DNA from: Candidatus Gastranaerophilales bacterium
Lineage (GTDB): Bacteria; Cyanobacteriota; Vampirovibrionia; Gastranaerophilales; Gastranaerophilaceae
Assembly (NCBI GenBank): GCA_944324945.1
Contig: CALUYE010000001.1
Location: 651,937 to 715,936 of the forward strand
DNA length: 64,000 nucleotides
Direction of reading: 5' to 3'
Position numbers and translations under genes: made by a program. Below are positions 42,959 through 51,833 of the stretch, piece by piece; within the stretch, counting starts at the first letter, position 1, and every line of letters begins with the position of its first letter. The notes under the pieces were generated by a model. The model searched no databases. It was given only the letters and a program-made list of their open reading frames with translations, and was not told where the DNA came from.

Positions 42959-43966
42959 CTAAACTCCTTTGATATTTGTTTTATTTAATTTTTGATTGGT
43001 TGTTTTTCTTGATTCTTCTCTTTTTTTCTTGGAAATTTTTGTTCTTGTTTTTGAGCCTGTTTCTTTTTTTAATTCTTCTTCTTTTATGCTCTGTTTTGAA
43101 ATTTTATTTTTATATTCAAGAGATTCATTTAAAAAACACAAATAACTTTCATATCTTGATTTATCTATCTTATCAAGATTATAAATAACGCTGCATATAT
43201 CCTTATTATCTTCATTGTGCAAGCAGTTGGAATATTTACAGTCTTTTGAATATTTTTTTATATCATCAAATAAATTTATTAATTTATCAGGAAGTAAAAA
43301 ATCAAATTTTAAACATGAAAACCCCGGGGTATCCATGATTTTATAGTTGTTAAATTCGATTATTTCGCAATGTCTTGTTGTGTGGCATCCTCTTTTTGTT
43401 TTGTGCGAAATATTTTGGGTTTTTATGTTTATCATAGGGTTTAAGCTGTTTAAAATCGTTGATTTGCCGACACCCGAGCCGCCGCAAAAAACAACGGTTT
43501 TGTTTTGAATGTATTTTGAAAATTCTTTTAAATCGGTTTTATTTTTTGCACTTATAAAGAAAGTTTTATAGCCTAAGGGTTTATAAATCTTTTCTATTAT
43601 TTTTTTTGTTTGTTTTATGTTTTTATCTAAATCTTCTTTATTAAAGCAAATTGCACTTTCGATATTATGGAATTTTAAAAATGTCAGATATCTGTTTAGC
43701 TGAATTAAATCAAGTTCGGGTTCATGCAGTGCACAAACAACAACGGCAAGGTCAATGTTTGCCGCTTTCGGGCGGGGGATAAAGTTTTTTCTTTTTTGAA
43801 GCGAAACAATAAAATTATAATCATCGCTTAATTTTACAAAATCACCCACAAGAATTTGTGTTTTTTGCTTTTTTAAAACATCCCTTAATTTGCAAACGTA
43901 TTCGTTGTGATTTTTATCTCTAACGTAAAAAAAATCCGAATGTATTTTATATACTTGTGTTTGCAT
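42959..43966 (-). CDS. rsgA: Ribosome small-subunit GTPase RsgA
   Basis: 335 residues. N-terminal OB fold, then permuted GTPase motifs: CFNKEDL (G4-like), GGSGVGKSTILNSL (P-loop), DTPGFSCL (G3). The zinc knuckle is CKYSNCLHNEDNKDIC. RsgA checks 30S maturation. A basic extension after the zinc domain (KKREESRKTTNQKL) is unusual in amount of Lys/Arg. First gene of the operon with ispA. Confidence 0.93.
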   Translation of the reverse strand: MQTQVYKIHSDFFYVRDKNHNEYVCKLRDVLKKQKTQILVGDFVKLSDDYNFIVSLQKRKNFIPRPKAANIDLAVVVCALHEPELDLIQLNRYLTFLKFHNIESAICFNKEDLDKNIKQTKKIIEKIYKPLGYKTFFISAKNKTDLKEFSKYIQNKTVVFCGGSGVGKSTILNSLNPMINIKTQNISHKTKRGCHTTRHCEIIEFNNYKIMDTPGFSCLKFDFLLPDKLINLFDDIKKYSKDCKYSNCLHNEDNKDICSVIYNLDKIDKSRYESYLCFLNESLEYKNKISKQSIKEEELKKETGSKTRTKISKKKREESRKTTNQKLNKTNIKGV

Positions 43967-44096
43967 ATAATTATAATAATTAAAAAATGTATTTTTATCA
44001 ATTAAAGAAACTTTAAATAATTCATTTATAGGCTGGACAAAATTATAAAGTTGGTATATTATATATAATGCTATAGATATTGAGGTATTTTAGTTA

Positions 44097-44183
44097 ATGA
44101 TTAATTTTATTATTGAATTGGTACGACGTTTCGGATCTTCTAATCAATTAGGTCTGATATATATCCCGATTAATAAAGATTAA
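44097..44183 (+). CDS. Possible 28-residue peptide in a short transcription unit
   Basis: ATG 44097 with GAGGT ten bases upstream encodes MINFIIELVRRFGSSNQLGL ... INKD. A TATAAT at 44064-44069 and a strong terminator at 44201-44235 bracket a transcript of about 160 bases. It may be a small protein gene, a leader peptide, or a small RNA with a chance frame; no homolog is recognised. Confidence 0.35.
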   Translation: MINFIIELVRRFGSSNQLGLIYIPINKD

Positions 44184-44200
44184 TATTAAAAAGATATTTT

Positions 44201-44235
44201 AAAAAGACCTTTTTGATTTCAAAAAGGTCTTTTTT
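44201..44235 (+). terminator. Strong intrinsic terminator of the short unit
   Basis: AAAAAGACCTTTTTGA pairs perfectly with TCAAAAAGGTCTTTTT (16 bp, tiny loop), followed by more T. The nearest upstream plus-strand frame is the 28-codon ORF; the region otherwise lies between rsgA (minus) and the next plus genes. Confidence 0.9.
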
Positions 44236-44317
44236 TGTGTAAAAAAATATTTATTTTATAATTTTTTATGGCAATTAATTTTATTCAGTTGTGTTAGAGA
44301 AATATAAAGGAAACAAA

Positions 44318-44392
44318 ATGATAAATAACAACAAAACTTTAATAAGAAACCGACAAGTTCAAAGACTGATGAATTTAATCTGGGGACTGTAG
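44318..44392 (+). CDS. Possible 24-residue peptide upstream of a lineage-type gene
   Basis: ATG 44318 preceded by AAAGGA at optimal spacing; product MINNNKTLIRNRQVQRLMNL followed by IWGL. It lies 22 bases before the next gene, like a leader peptide. The Arg/Asn-rich composition and the Trp-containing end are unusual. No family known. Confidence 0.35.
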   Translation: MINNNKTLIRNRQVQRLMNLIWGL

Positions 44393-44414
44393 TTTTTTAT
44401 AAGGAAATTCAATA

Positions 44415-45764
44415 ATGGCAATATCACCAATTAATAATTACGGCATAAAATTTATTTCGCAGCTGGCAAACAACAGTGATTCAATAGTACCGATGGTTGC
44501 AAAAGATACCGTTTCAAACGCGGCAATAGTTGCAACATACGCAAAAGAAGGCGGCAAGGATGATGCAAGAGAAAGATTTATAGAAGAATTCGGGACAGGA
44601 GCCGCATGGACATTAGGAATTCCTTTTTTAAAAAAAGTTATGGATAAAACACTTTATCCTTTCTTTAAGCTAAATCCCGATATGGATTGCAGAAATTTAG
44701 CGCCCGAATTTATTGAAAAGGCAAAAAATGCTAAAAATATTGCAAATAGTGAAAAAAATATTTTTGATAACTTAAATAAAAACATTATTTCAAAATACAA
44801 AGGCGTTTTTGCTTCTAAATTTTTAATTTCAACAACGCTTAGTGCGCTTGCGCTTTTATGGATAATTAAAGAAAAACAAAAAAGCACACAAAAAAGAATA
44901 GAAAAAGAAATAAACGATAAAATCGCATCTCAAACCCTGTTAAACAATACAACAGATAAAGAAAAACTTGTTATGGATTTTAATTCAAAATTAAAAAGCC
45001 AGAAACAATCAAAAGATATAGCCTTTAAGGGCGGTTTGGGCAATTATTTCTTGTATAACCCCGTTGGAAATATGATGATACTTGACGGTGTTATTACAAC
45101 AACAAGATTAAAAGAAGCAAGAAAAGGCGAAAGACTTGAAGTTGGTCTAAAAGAAGGCTTCCAGATTGCAATGATTTATTTTCTTGCGCGTCCCATACAA
45201 AACGCTTTTGAAAAAATCGGACAGTTCTTTAAAAAACCAATCGGGCTTGATCCTGCTTTAATTTTCGATAAAAATTTAGGCGAAAATTTGAATAGTTCAA
45301 AAGATAAAATCGAAAGTCTTTTGAATGCTGTAAAATCCATGAAAAAAGATGAGGCTTTTAAATATTTAAAAGAAAGCGTATACAATCTTGACCTTAAAGA
45401 AGATAAATCCCTGCTTGAACTTTTGGATAAAAACGGTGTTATAAATCTTGTAAAAGATAAAAATAACAATATCGAAGGTTTGAGCTATTTAAATCATATT
45501 GAAGGAAAAAGAATTAAAAAATCTCTTGAAGATTTTAAAACAATTTCATCTCATCTTGATAACTTAAAAGGTATTAAAGCCTATAAAGTATTTTCGGTTA
45601 TTGCAAACGTATTATTATCTGCCTGGTTAATCGGTGTTATTCAGCCAAAATTAACCATACTTTTAAGAAAAAAATTACACAACGGTGATAACAGAAATCC
45701 TGCTATAGTTGCTCAAGAAGAAGAAATGATGAAAAGCCAGTTGCAAAAAGTTAAACTTCAATAA
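44415..45764 (+). CDS. Large membrane-associated protein of unknown function (FxG type)
   Basis: 449 residues. Starts MAISPINNYGIKFISQLANN. Membrane-like segments lie near ~135-150 (ISTTLSALALLWII) and near the C-terminus (VLLSAWLIGVIQPKLTILL); a DIAFKGGLGNYF motif lies in the middle. Between them are charged helical regions. No signal peptide. Ribosome binding site AAGGAAA. I recognise the style but no named family; it may be specific to this lineage. Confidence 0.65.
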   Translation: MAISPINNYGIKFISQLANNSDSIVPMVAKDTVSNAAIVATYAKEGGKDDARERFIEEFGTGAAWTLGIPFLKKVMDKTLYPFFKLNPDMDCRNLAPEFIEKAKNAKNIANSEKNIFDNLNKNIISKYKGVFASKFLISTTLSALALLWIIKEKQKSTQKRIEKEINDKIASQTLLNNTTDKEKLVMDFNSKLKSQKQSKDIAFKGGLGNYFLYNPVGNMMILDGVITTTRLKEARKGERLEVGLKEGFQIAMIYFLARPIQNAFEKIGQFFKKPIGLDPALIFDKNLGENLNSSKDKIESLLNAVKSMKKDEAFKYLKESVYNLDLKEDKSLLELLDKNGVINLVKDKNNNIEGLSYLNHIEGKRIKKSLEDFKTISSHLDNLKGIKAYKVFSVIANVLLSAWLIGVIQPKLTILLRKKLHNGDNRNPAIVAQEEEMMKSQLQKVKLQ

Positions 45765-46002
45765 ACAGTTTTCTTCCGACAATATTCGGTTTTCCATTGT
45801 AATATCCCGCAAAATACCCGCCCGATACAGGCTGATTTTTGCCGTAAGTTGCGCTTGAGCCAAAAGAGGTTGCCAAAAAAGGATTTACATTTTCATCACT
45901 TTTAAAAGGGTTATAAGATTTTGTTTCCGTTTTTGAAATTTGCGCAAGTTGATTTGTTGAACTTAGTGATTTTGTAATCATTGAAACCAAATTAGTAAGC
46001 AT
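45751..46002 (-). CDS. Small protein of unknown function
   Basis: 83 residues; AGAGGT upstream of ATG 46002. Polar, with Asn/Ser/Gly/Tyr-rich C-terminal half (FGSSATYGKNQPVSGGYFAG) and no clear membrane segment or signal. It ends with 14 bases of overlap with the convergent large gene. Not recognised; the ribosome binding site is the main support. Confidence 0.5.
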   Translation of the reverse strand: MLTNLVSMITKSLSSTNQLAQISKTETKSYNPFKSDENVNPFLATSFGSSATYGKNQPVSGGYFAGYYNGKPNIVGRKLFIEV

Positions 46003-46276
46003 AAAAACCTCTTTTAATATTTTATTTAATGATAATTTTAATTAAGTCAATAATATTTTATAATTTATAAAATAAAAATAAATCAAACTTTTATAGGGGA
46101 AATTGTTTAATTTAAAAATAACCTTGTAACAATTCTTAAATTATATCCAATTTGAAATTCTTATGTTAGAATATTATTATTAAGATGACTTATATCATTT
46201 TTTATATATAAAATTAAATAATCAAATGCTATTTGTCTATTAATGCAGTATTAGAATTAATAAGAGGATCAGGACA

Positions 46277-47809
46277 ATTAATACTACGTTATACATAATT
46301 TTAGCTGTTTTGGTTTTGCTTAGCGTGATTATGACAATTTTATTCGTTAGGCAAAAAGCTAAAGTTGAAGTTTTAGAAAAGAACGAACAAAAATACATTC
46401 AGGATTTCAAAGAAAAAGAAGCTTTCTTAAAAAAAGAAGCGGTAATTTCAGCGAAAGAACAATTGCACAAAGAAAGAATGGAGTTTGACGAATTATCAAG
46501 AGAGAAAAAACTCGAATTTGAAAAAATCCAGCAGGATTTATTCAAAAAAGAGGACGAACTTGAATCAAGACGTCAAAGCTTGAGTGATAAAGAACTTGTT
46601 TTAGAGAAAAGACAGGACGCTCTTGAAGAAAAAGAAGACTATTTAGCTGAAACCATAGCAAAACAAATAACGGAACTTGAGCGTGTTGCTCAAATGTCTC
46701 GCGATGAAGCAAAAGCGCTTCTTTTAAATCAATTGAAAGACGAGCTTGCATCAGAGCAAATTCAATTAATTCGCGAAAATGAAATTAAAATAAAAGAAGC
46801 GGCAGAAGAAAAATCAAGAGAAATTTTAAGCCAGACAATGCAGCGCTGTGCTATAGAACAAGTTATTGAAACAAGCGTTTGTGTTGTGTCGCTGCCTTCG
46901 GATGAGATGAAAGGAAGAATCATCGGGCGTGAAGGAAGAAATATAAGAACTCTTGAAACTTTAACGGGAGTAGATTTAATTATTGATGATACTCCTGAGG
47001 CTGTTGTACTTTCTTCTTTTGATCCAATCAGAAGAGAAGTAGCCAAAATAACAATTGAAAAACTTATTCAAGACGGCAGAATACACCCTGTCAGAATCGA
47101 AGAAGTTTATGAAAAATCTCTAAAAGAAGTTGAAAACAAAATTAAACAGGAAGGCGAGCGTGCAGCCGTCGACCTTGGAATTATGAACCTTAACAAAGAG
47201 CTTACAAAAACACTTGGACGCTTATATTATAGAACAAGCTACGGTCAAAACGTTTTGAAACATTCGATTGAAGTAGGTCAGATTGCAGGCATGCTTGCAA
47301 TGGAGTTGGGATCGGATGTTAAAAGCGCAAAAAGAGCCGGACTTCTTCATGATATCGGAAAAGCTGTTGATCAGGAACAAGAAGGAACACATGTTCAGCT
47401 TGGTGCTGATTTAGCGCGCCGATTCGGTGAAAAAGAAATAATTGTCCATGCGATTGAAGCGCATCATGACGATGTTCCCTGTAACACTTTAACTGATGCA
47501 TTGGTTAAAATCGCTGATACAATTTCCGCAGGCCGTCCCGGTGCACGCCGCGATACGCTTGAAATCTATATTAAACGCCTTAAAAAGCTGGAAGAAATTG
47601 CAAACAGCTACGAAGGCATCAAGCAGTCCTTTGCTGTGTCGGCTGGTCGAGAGGTTAGGGTTATTGTTCAACCTAACGTTTTTGACGATGTTGCAAGCGC
47701 AAAATTGGCACGCGACATTGCAAAACGTATAGAAGATGAACTGGAGTATCCCGGACAAATTCGTGTAACTGTAGTTAGAGAAGCTCGTGTTACCGAAATT
47801 GCAAAATAA
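46277..47809 (+). CDS. rny: Ribonuclease Y, apparent AUU start
   Basis: About 511 residues. An N-terminal membrane helix ([20 protein letters not shown]), long coiled coil (~25-190), KH domain ([20 protein letters not shown]) and HD domain ([13 protein letters not shown], then IEAHHDD) are all in place. RNase Y initiates mRNA decay at the membrane. No ATG, GTG or TTG occurs between the in-frame stop (46241) and TTG 46310, and starting at 46310 would cut the membrane helix in half. ATT 46277 has GAGG nine bases upstream and gives a full helix. ymdB follows, as in Bacillus. Confidence 0.88.
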   Translation: MNTTLYIILAVLVLLSVIMTILFVRQKAKVEVLEKNEQKYIQDFKEKEAFLKKEAVISAKEQLHKERMEFDELSREKKLEFEKIQQDLFKKEDELESRRQSLSDKELVLEKRQDALEEKEDYLAETIAKQITELERVAQMSRDEAKALLLNQLKDELASEQIQLIRENEIKIKEAAEEKSREILSQTMQRCAIEQVIETSVCVVSLPSDEMKGRIIGREGRNIRTLETLTGVDLIIDDTPEAVVLSSFDPIRREVAKITIEKLIQDGRIHPVRIEEVYEKSLKEVENKIKQEGERAAVDLGIMNLNKELTKTLGRLYYRTSYGQNVLKHSIEVGQIAGMLAMELGSDVKSAKRAGLLHDIGKAVDQEQEGTHVQLGADLARRFGEKEIIVHAIEAHHDDVPCNTLTDALVKIADTISAGRPGARRDTLEIYIKRLKKLEEIANSYEGIKQSFAVSAGREVRVIVQPNVFDDVASAKLARDIAKRIEDELEYPGQIRVTVVREARVTEIAK

Positions 47810-47821
47810 AGCAATTTAGTA

Positions 47822-48646
47822 ATGCAAAATAAAACCAAAATCCTTTTTATCGGCGATATAGTAGGACGTCCCGGAAGGGAAGCCGTTCAAAACTATTTGG
47901 TTGATAACAATAAAAAACAAGAATACGACTTCATTATAGCTAACATTGAAAATGCAAGCCATGGTTTTGGCTTGACCAAAAAAAACCATGATGAGCTGAT
48001 TTCATACGGAATTAATTGTATGACTTCAGGAAATCACATCTGGGATAAAAAGGATATTTTAACTTATATCGATGAAAGCGAAGTTCTGATTCGCCCCAAT
48101 AATTACCATAAATCTGCTCAAGGTGTGGGCTATAGGATATTTGAAGATAAAAATATAATCGTTCTTAATTTTTTAGGAAGAACTTTTATGCCTCCCATAG
48201 ATTGTCCTTTTGTTTCGCTTGAGTGCGCAATGGATGAAATTAATAAAATAACAAATACAAAAGATAAGATAATTTTAATTGATTTTCATGCAGAAGCAAG
48301 TGCTGAAAAACAGTGTTTTGCAAAATATGCTTTTGATAAATACTCAATATCCGCTTTTGTTGGAACACATACCCATGTTCAAACAGCAGACGAGAGAGTT
48401 ATAAACGGATGCGCTTATATAACGGATGTCGGCTATTGCGGAAGCAAAAACAGTGTAATAGGTATGGAATTTGAATCCTCATATAAAAGATTATTAACAT
48501 CGATTAATGAACGGTTTGATGTTGAAACAACACCGCCATACGTTTTGAATGCATGTGAGATTATTTTTGAAGGAAATATCGCGCAAAGTATAAAAAGAAT
48601 CACTTTTGAATACAACAAGGAGGATGTGTCAAATGAAGAAAATTGA
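47822..48646 (+). CDS. ymdB: YmdB-type metallophosphoesterase
   Basis: 274 residues. Motifs ILFIGDIVGRPGREAV, IANIENASHGFG, SGNHIWDKKDI and a late GTHTHVQTADE define the YmdB (TIGR00282) family, an iron-dependent 2',3'-cyclic phosphodiesterase. It lies 12 bases after rny, the conserved order in firmicutes. Its 3' end overlaps the PHP gene by 14 bases. Confidence 0.93.
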   Translation: MQNKTKILFIGDIVGRPGREAVQNYLVDNNKKQEYDFIIANIENASHGFGLTKKNHDELISYGINCMTSGNHIWDKKDILTYIDESEVLIRPNNYHKSAQGVGYRIFEDKNIIVLNFLGRTFMPPIDCPFVSLECAMDEINKITNTKDKIILIDFHAEASAEKQCFAKYAFDKYSISAFVGTHTHVQTADERVINGCAYITDVGYCGSKNSVIGMEFESSYKRLLTSINERFDVETTPPYVLNACEIIFEGNIAQSIKRITFEYNKEDVSNEEN

Positions 48647-49490
48647 TTTACATATTCATACAACATACTCTGACGGCATGTTAACTCCTGTTCAAATTGT
48701 TGATACGGCGCTTGATTGCAATCTTGATGTTATAGCGCTTACCGATCATGATAACGTTTTATCTTATGAAATTGCGCAAAATTACATAAAAGATAAAAAT
48801 ATAGAACTTGAAGTTGTCCCGGGTGTTGAAATAAATACGATTTATAAAGGCTGGGAAGTTCATATACTTGGTTATTTTATGGATAAAAACAATTCTGATT
48901 TTATAAAAATGCTCGAATTTCAGCAAAAAGCAAGAATTGAACAGACCCATAAAATAATTGAATTGCTTGCTAAAAAGCAAGGAATTAAAATTAAATTTGA
49001 GGATGTACAAAAATTGGTTGCTCCTCAAGGCTCAATCGGGCGTCCTCATATAGCACGCGCAATTACATCAAGCGGCGGAAGTGCCAATGTTATGGAGGCG
49101 TATGCTAAATTTATCAATAATAATTCCGATGTTTACGTTGAAAGAAAAACGGTTTCGCCGCATGATGCGGTTGAGATAATATCGGAAGCAGGTGGGATTC
49201 CTGTTTTTGCGCACCCGATTGACGTTGAAATTGCGGATGATTTAACAAAAGACCTTGTAAATTACGGTTTAAGGGGTATTGAAGCGTATCATAGGAAACA
49301 CTCTCCTGCTGCTGTTGAACATTTTTCAACGTTAGCCGAAAAATTCGGACTTATTGTAACGGGCGGGTCTGATTTCCACGCGCCTTCCTTAAACCACGGG
49401 ACAATTCTAATGGGCAAAAATTTTGTTCCCGAGTGGGTATATGATAAATTAATAATCGAGAAGAAAAGAATTGATTTAGCTAACCAGTAG
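48633..49490 (+). CDS. PHP-domain phosphoesterase
   Basis: About 285 residues from ATG 48633, supported by GGAGG nine bases upstream; an earlier in-frame start at 48606 lies before that site. N-terminal PHP motifs are IDLHIHTTYSDG and ALTDHDNV, with VPGVEINTIYKG and the late GGSDFHAPS. This matches the TrpH/3',5'-nucleoside bisphosphatase type (cleaving oligonucleotides or pAp). Operon with rny and ymdB supports a role in RNA degradation products. Confidence 0.85.
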   Translation: MKKIDLHIHTTYSDGMLTPVQIVDTALDCNLDVIALTDHDNVLSYEIAQNYIKDKNIELEVVPGVEINTIYKGWEVHILGYFMDKNNSDFIKMLEFQQKARIEQTHKIIELLAKKQGIKIKFEDVQKLVAPQGSIGRPHIARAITSSGGSANVMEAYAKFINNNSDVYVERKTVSPHDAVEIISEAGGIPVFAHPIDVEIADDLTKDLVNYGLRGIEAYHRKHSPAAVEHFSTLAEKFGLIVTGGSDFHAPSLNHGTILMGKNFVPEWVYDKLIIEKKRIDLANQ

Positions 49491-50684
49491 TTATTTTTTG
49501 ATTGCGCCAAGCCTGATAGTGCCTTTGCCGAATTTTTCTTCAAGTTTATCAAGAGAATGTGCCAGATTTTGTCTTTTTTCGGTTGTTTCACTGTCAAAAA
49601 GAGATATTTGTATATTTGATGCACTCAATAATTTTATTGCACAAAATCCGACTGATCTATAGATTATACCTTCCTTAAAGAGTTTTAAAAGAGCGTCTTT
49701 TGCAAAAGGCATAAGTTCAAATTCGATATTTGTTGCTTTTAAGAGGTTTATTTTAATTGAGCTTACCTGAAAATCTTTTGTTCTGAGCATTACCGAGATA
49801 CAATCGGTTACAAGGTTTTCACTTCTTAATTTTTTACAGACTTTATGAATGTGCGAATTCAACTGCTCTAAAATATAGTTAAAATTTGTTTGAAATTCTT
49901 TAAAGCTTTCGCTTCTTGATATTGATTTAGGTTCCTGATGGATTGATATTACGGGGTTTACAATGTTTCCCAAAAGTTCTTGTTTTAAATCAAGTCCTGT
50001 TTTTCCCATCTTCTTTTTAATCCATATATCTTCCTGCAAAACAAATTCACCCGCTGTTTGAATTAAGTGCTTTTTTAAAAGTGCGCTTGTATTTTTACCC
50101 ACTCCCCAAACATCGCTTATCAATGTTTCATTTAGCTCTTGATTAATTTTTCTGTATCCTATAACGTAAGTTTTTGCTTCAGGCATGGTTTTTTGAAGAT
50201 TTTTTGATTTATCGTTTGCAAGTTTTGCTAAAACCTTCGAATAAGACAAACCAACGGAAACATCTATTCCTATTTCATTTTTAATATCGTATACGATTTT
50301 TTTGATTATATCTTCATAAGAACAGTTAAAAGTTTTTCTTAGACCCGTTAAATCCAAAAACGCTTCATCGATTGAATAAATTTCAACATCAGGGGTGTAA
50401 GAATATAATTTATCCATAACCCTTTTTGAAATTTCGCAGTAATACGAAAGGTCTCCCGATAAAAATACGACTTTTTTAAACTGATGTTTTATCATAAAAT
50501 AAGGAGCACCCATATTAACCCCGAGCCTTTTAGCTTCCTGTGAGCGCGATACTACACATCCGTCGTTGTTTGATAAAACACAGACAGGTTTTGATATAAG
50601 CTCAGGGTGTCTTAATCTTTCGCAGGCAACAAAGAAATTGTTACAATCAACAAGTGCTATAACTCTTTTTTTGTATTGTGTCAT
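49491..50684 (-). CDS. umuC: Y-family DNA polymerase UmuC-like
   Basis: 397 residues. Palm motifs ALVDCNNFFVACERL and EIYSIDEAFLDLTGL carry the catalytic acidic residues. SNNDGCVVSRSQEAKRLGV and the C-terminal little-finger region fit UmuC. It performs error-prone translesion synthesis. Its start overlaps the lexA stop as TAATG, so both come from the lexA promoter and should be SOS-induced. Confidence 0.93.
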   Translation of the reverse strand: MTQYKKRVIALVDCNNFFVACERLRHPELISKPVCVLSNNDGCVVSRSQEAKRLGVNMGAPYFMIKHQFKKVVFLSGDLSYYCEISKRVMDKLYSYTPDVEIYSIDEAFLDLTGLRKTFNCSYEDIIKKIVYDIKNEIGIDVSVGLSYSKVLAKLANDKSKNLQKTMPEAKTYVIGYRKINQELNETLISDVWGVGKNTSALLKKHLIQTAGEFVLQEDIWIKKKMGKTGLDLKQELLGNIVNPVISIHQEPKSISRSESFKEFQTNFNYILEQLNSHIHKVCKKLRSENLVTDCISVMLRTKDFQVSSIKINLLKATNIEFELMPFAKDALLKLFKEGIIYRSVGFCAIKLLSASNIQISLFDSETTEKRQNLAHSLDKLEEKFGKGTIRLGAIKK

Positions 50685-51283
50685 TAAATAAGTTTCCTTG
50701 TAATTCCTATTGCAATTCCAAAAATTGTTAAAGAAAATTTCGGTCTTATTGGGGGATAATTTTTATTTTCAGGTTTTAAATACATCCCTTTTTTGTCTTT
50801 TTTTAAAGTTTTCAATGTAAATTCGTTATCCACTATTGCTAAAACAATATCCCCTTCTTTTGCGTTTTGCTGTTTTTTGATAATTACATAGTCATTATCA
50901 AAAATACCGATATCACACATTGAATCCCCCGATACCTTAAAAACAAAAGTAGAGGGTTCGTTTATTTTTAAAATTTCATCAAACGAAATTCTTTTTTCTA
51001 TTTTATCATCCATAATCCCTGCAAAACCTGCCTTAACGCGCGAAAGCACAAGTTTAGCTTTGAAAAAATCAGGGTTTATATAAAGATTATCATTTATTTT
51101 TTGTATAAAATTTTTTTCTTTCAGTATTTCAAGATACTGTTTTATTGAATTTTTGGATTTATAGTTTAAATCCTGTTTAATTTTTTCATAGCTTGGCAGA
51201 GCTTGGGATTGATAAGTTTCTTTCAGTGTTTTAAAAAAATCAAGCTGCTTTTTGGTTAAATTTTCTTCTAAAATATTTTCCAT
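50684..51283 (-). CDS. lexA: LexA-like SOS repressor
   Basis: 199 residues. N-terminal winged-helix (ALPSYEKIKQDLNYKSKNSI) and C-terminal S24 self-cleavage domain. Ser121 lies in SGDSM, Lys158 in FTLKTL, and the Ala85-Gly86 site is 36 residues before the serine: the same spacing as E. coli LexA. It represses the SOS regulon until RecA triggers autocleavage. A 6-bp palindrome overlaps the promoter. No ribosome binding site precedes the ATG, which lies directly after the -10 box. Confidence 0.9.
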   Translation of the reverse strand: MENILEENLTKKQLDFFKTLKETYQSQALPSYEKIKQDLNYKSKNSIKQYLEILKEKNFIQKINDNLYINPDFFKAKLVLSRVKAGFAGIMDDKIEKRISFDEILKINEPSTFVFKVSGDSMCDIGIFDNDYVIIKKQQNAKEGDIVLAIVDNEFTLKTLKKDKKGMYLKPENKNYPPIRPKFSLTIFGIAIGITRKLI

Positions 51284-51292
51284 GGTAATATT

Positions 51293-51318
51293 ATGTACAA
51301 ATGTACATAAAAAGTCAA
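51293..51318 (-). promoter_or_regulatory. lexA promoter with LexA-type operator in the spacer
   Basis: On the minus strand TTGACT (-35; plus 51313-51318) is followed by ATGTAC-N4-GTACAT (plus 51293-51308) and a CATAAT -10 at 17-bp spacing. The dyad occupies the RNA polymerase spacer, ideal for repression. The -10 ends 6 bases before the ATG, implying a leaderless mRNA. Confidence 0.7.
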
Positions 51319-51362
51319 TTTATTTAAAATAAATTATTTAAAAATTTAATATTAAATTTGAA

Positions 51363-51833
51363 TTATTTTTTAAGGGTAATTTCTTTAATTCTTGCGCTTC
51401 CGTTTTTTGTCAGCGAAATTTTAGCATAACCGCCTTTTATTAAATCTTTTTCAAGTTTTTTTGCAAGCTGCGTTTTTGTAAAATATTTTTGAATTGAAGG
51501 ATATTCGATATTTTTTCCTCTTATTTTTGCTTTAATATAAATTTCTCCTTTTTGGGGTTTATTTTTGGATACTTTTTTAATTTCGTAAATTCCTTCTTTA
51601 TTTTCTTTTAATAAAACATAACCATCACCGTAAATATAAGGAGAAGTTTTCGGAGCTTTATTTATTTCATAACCAAGCGCAACATAATCCCCTCTTAAAA
51701 AATCTCTCGGGTCAATCGGGCGGACTTTTAGGGTTATTTCTTTTCCGAAAACAAAAACAGCCTCGTTATAAATAACTAAAGAAAAAGTTATCGCTACCCA
51801 CACAGCTATTATTGAAAATACTGCTTTTTTCAT
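51363..51833 (-). CDS. GDYXXLXY-domain protein
   Basis: 156 residues. N-terminal membrane helix or signal (FSIIAVWVAITFSLVIYNE), then RPIDPRDFLRGDYVALGYEI, the motif that names the GDYXXLXY family. C-terminal beta-rich domain. Members are usually paired with DUF2157 membrane proteins, as here (4-base ATGA overlap). Function unknown; a periplasm-facing partner of the DUF2157 protein. Confidence 0.9.
   Translation of the reverse strand: MKKAVFSIIAVWVAITFSLVIYNEAVFVFGKEITLKVRPIDPRDFLRGDYVALGYEINKAPKTSPYIYGDGYVLLKENKEGIYEIKKVSKNKPQKGEIYIKAKIRGKNIEYPSIQKYFTKTQLAKKLEKDLIKGGYAKISLTKNGSARIKEITLKK

Noticed and set aside
42976..43188. Plus-strand hydrophobic frame opposite rsgA
   Set aside because: Mirror of the Lys-rich C-terminus of RsgA; no independent start signal.
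49491..51283. lexA-umuC as a prophage-borne mutagenesis cassette
   Set aside because: No integrase, att repeats or phage genes near; composition matches the neighbours, so a chromosomal SOS operon is simpler.
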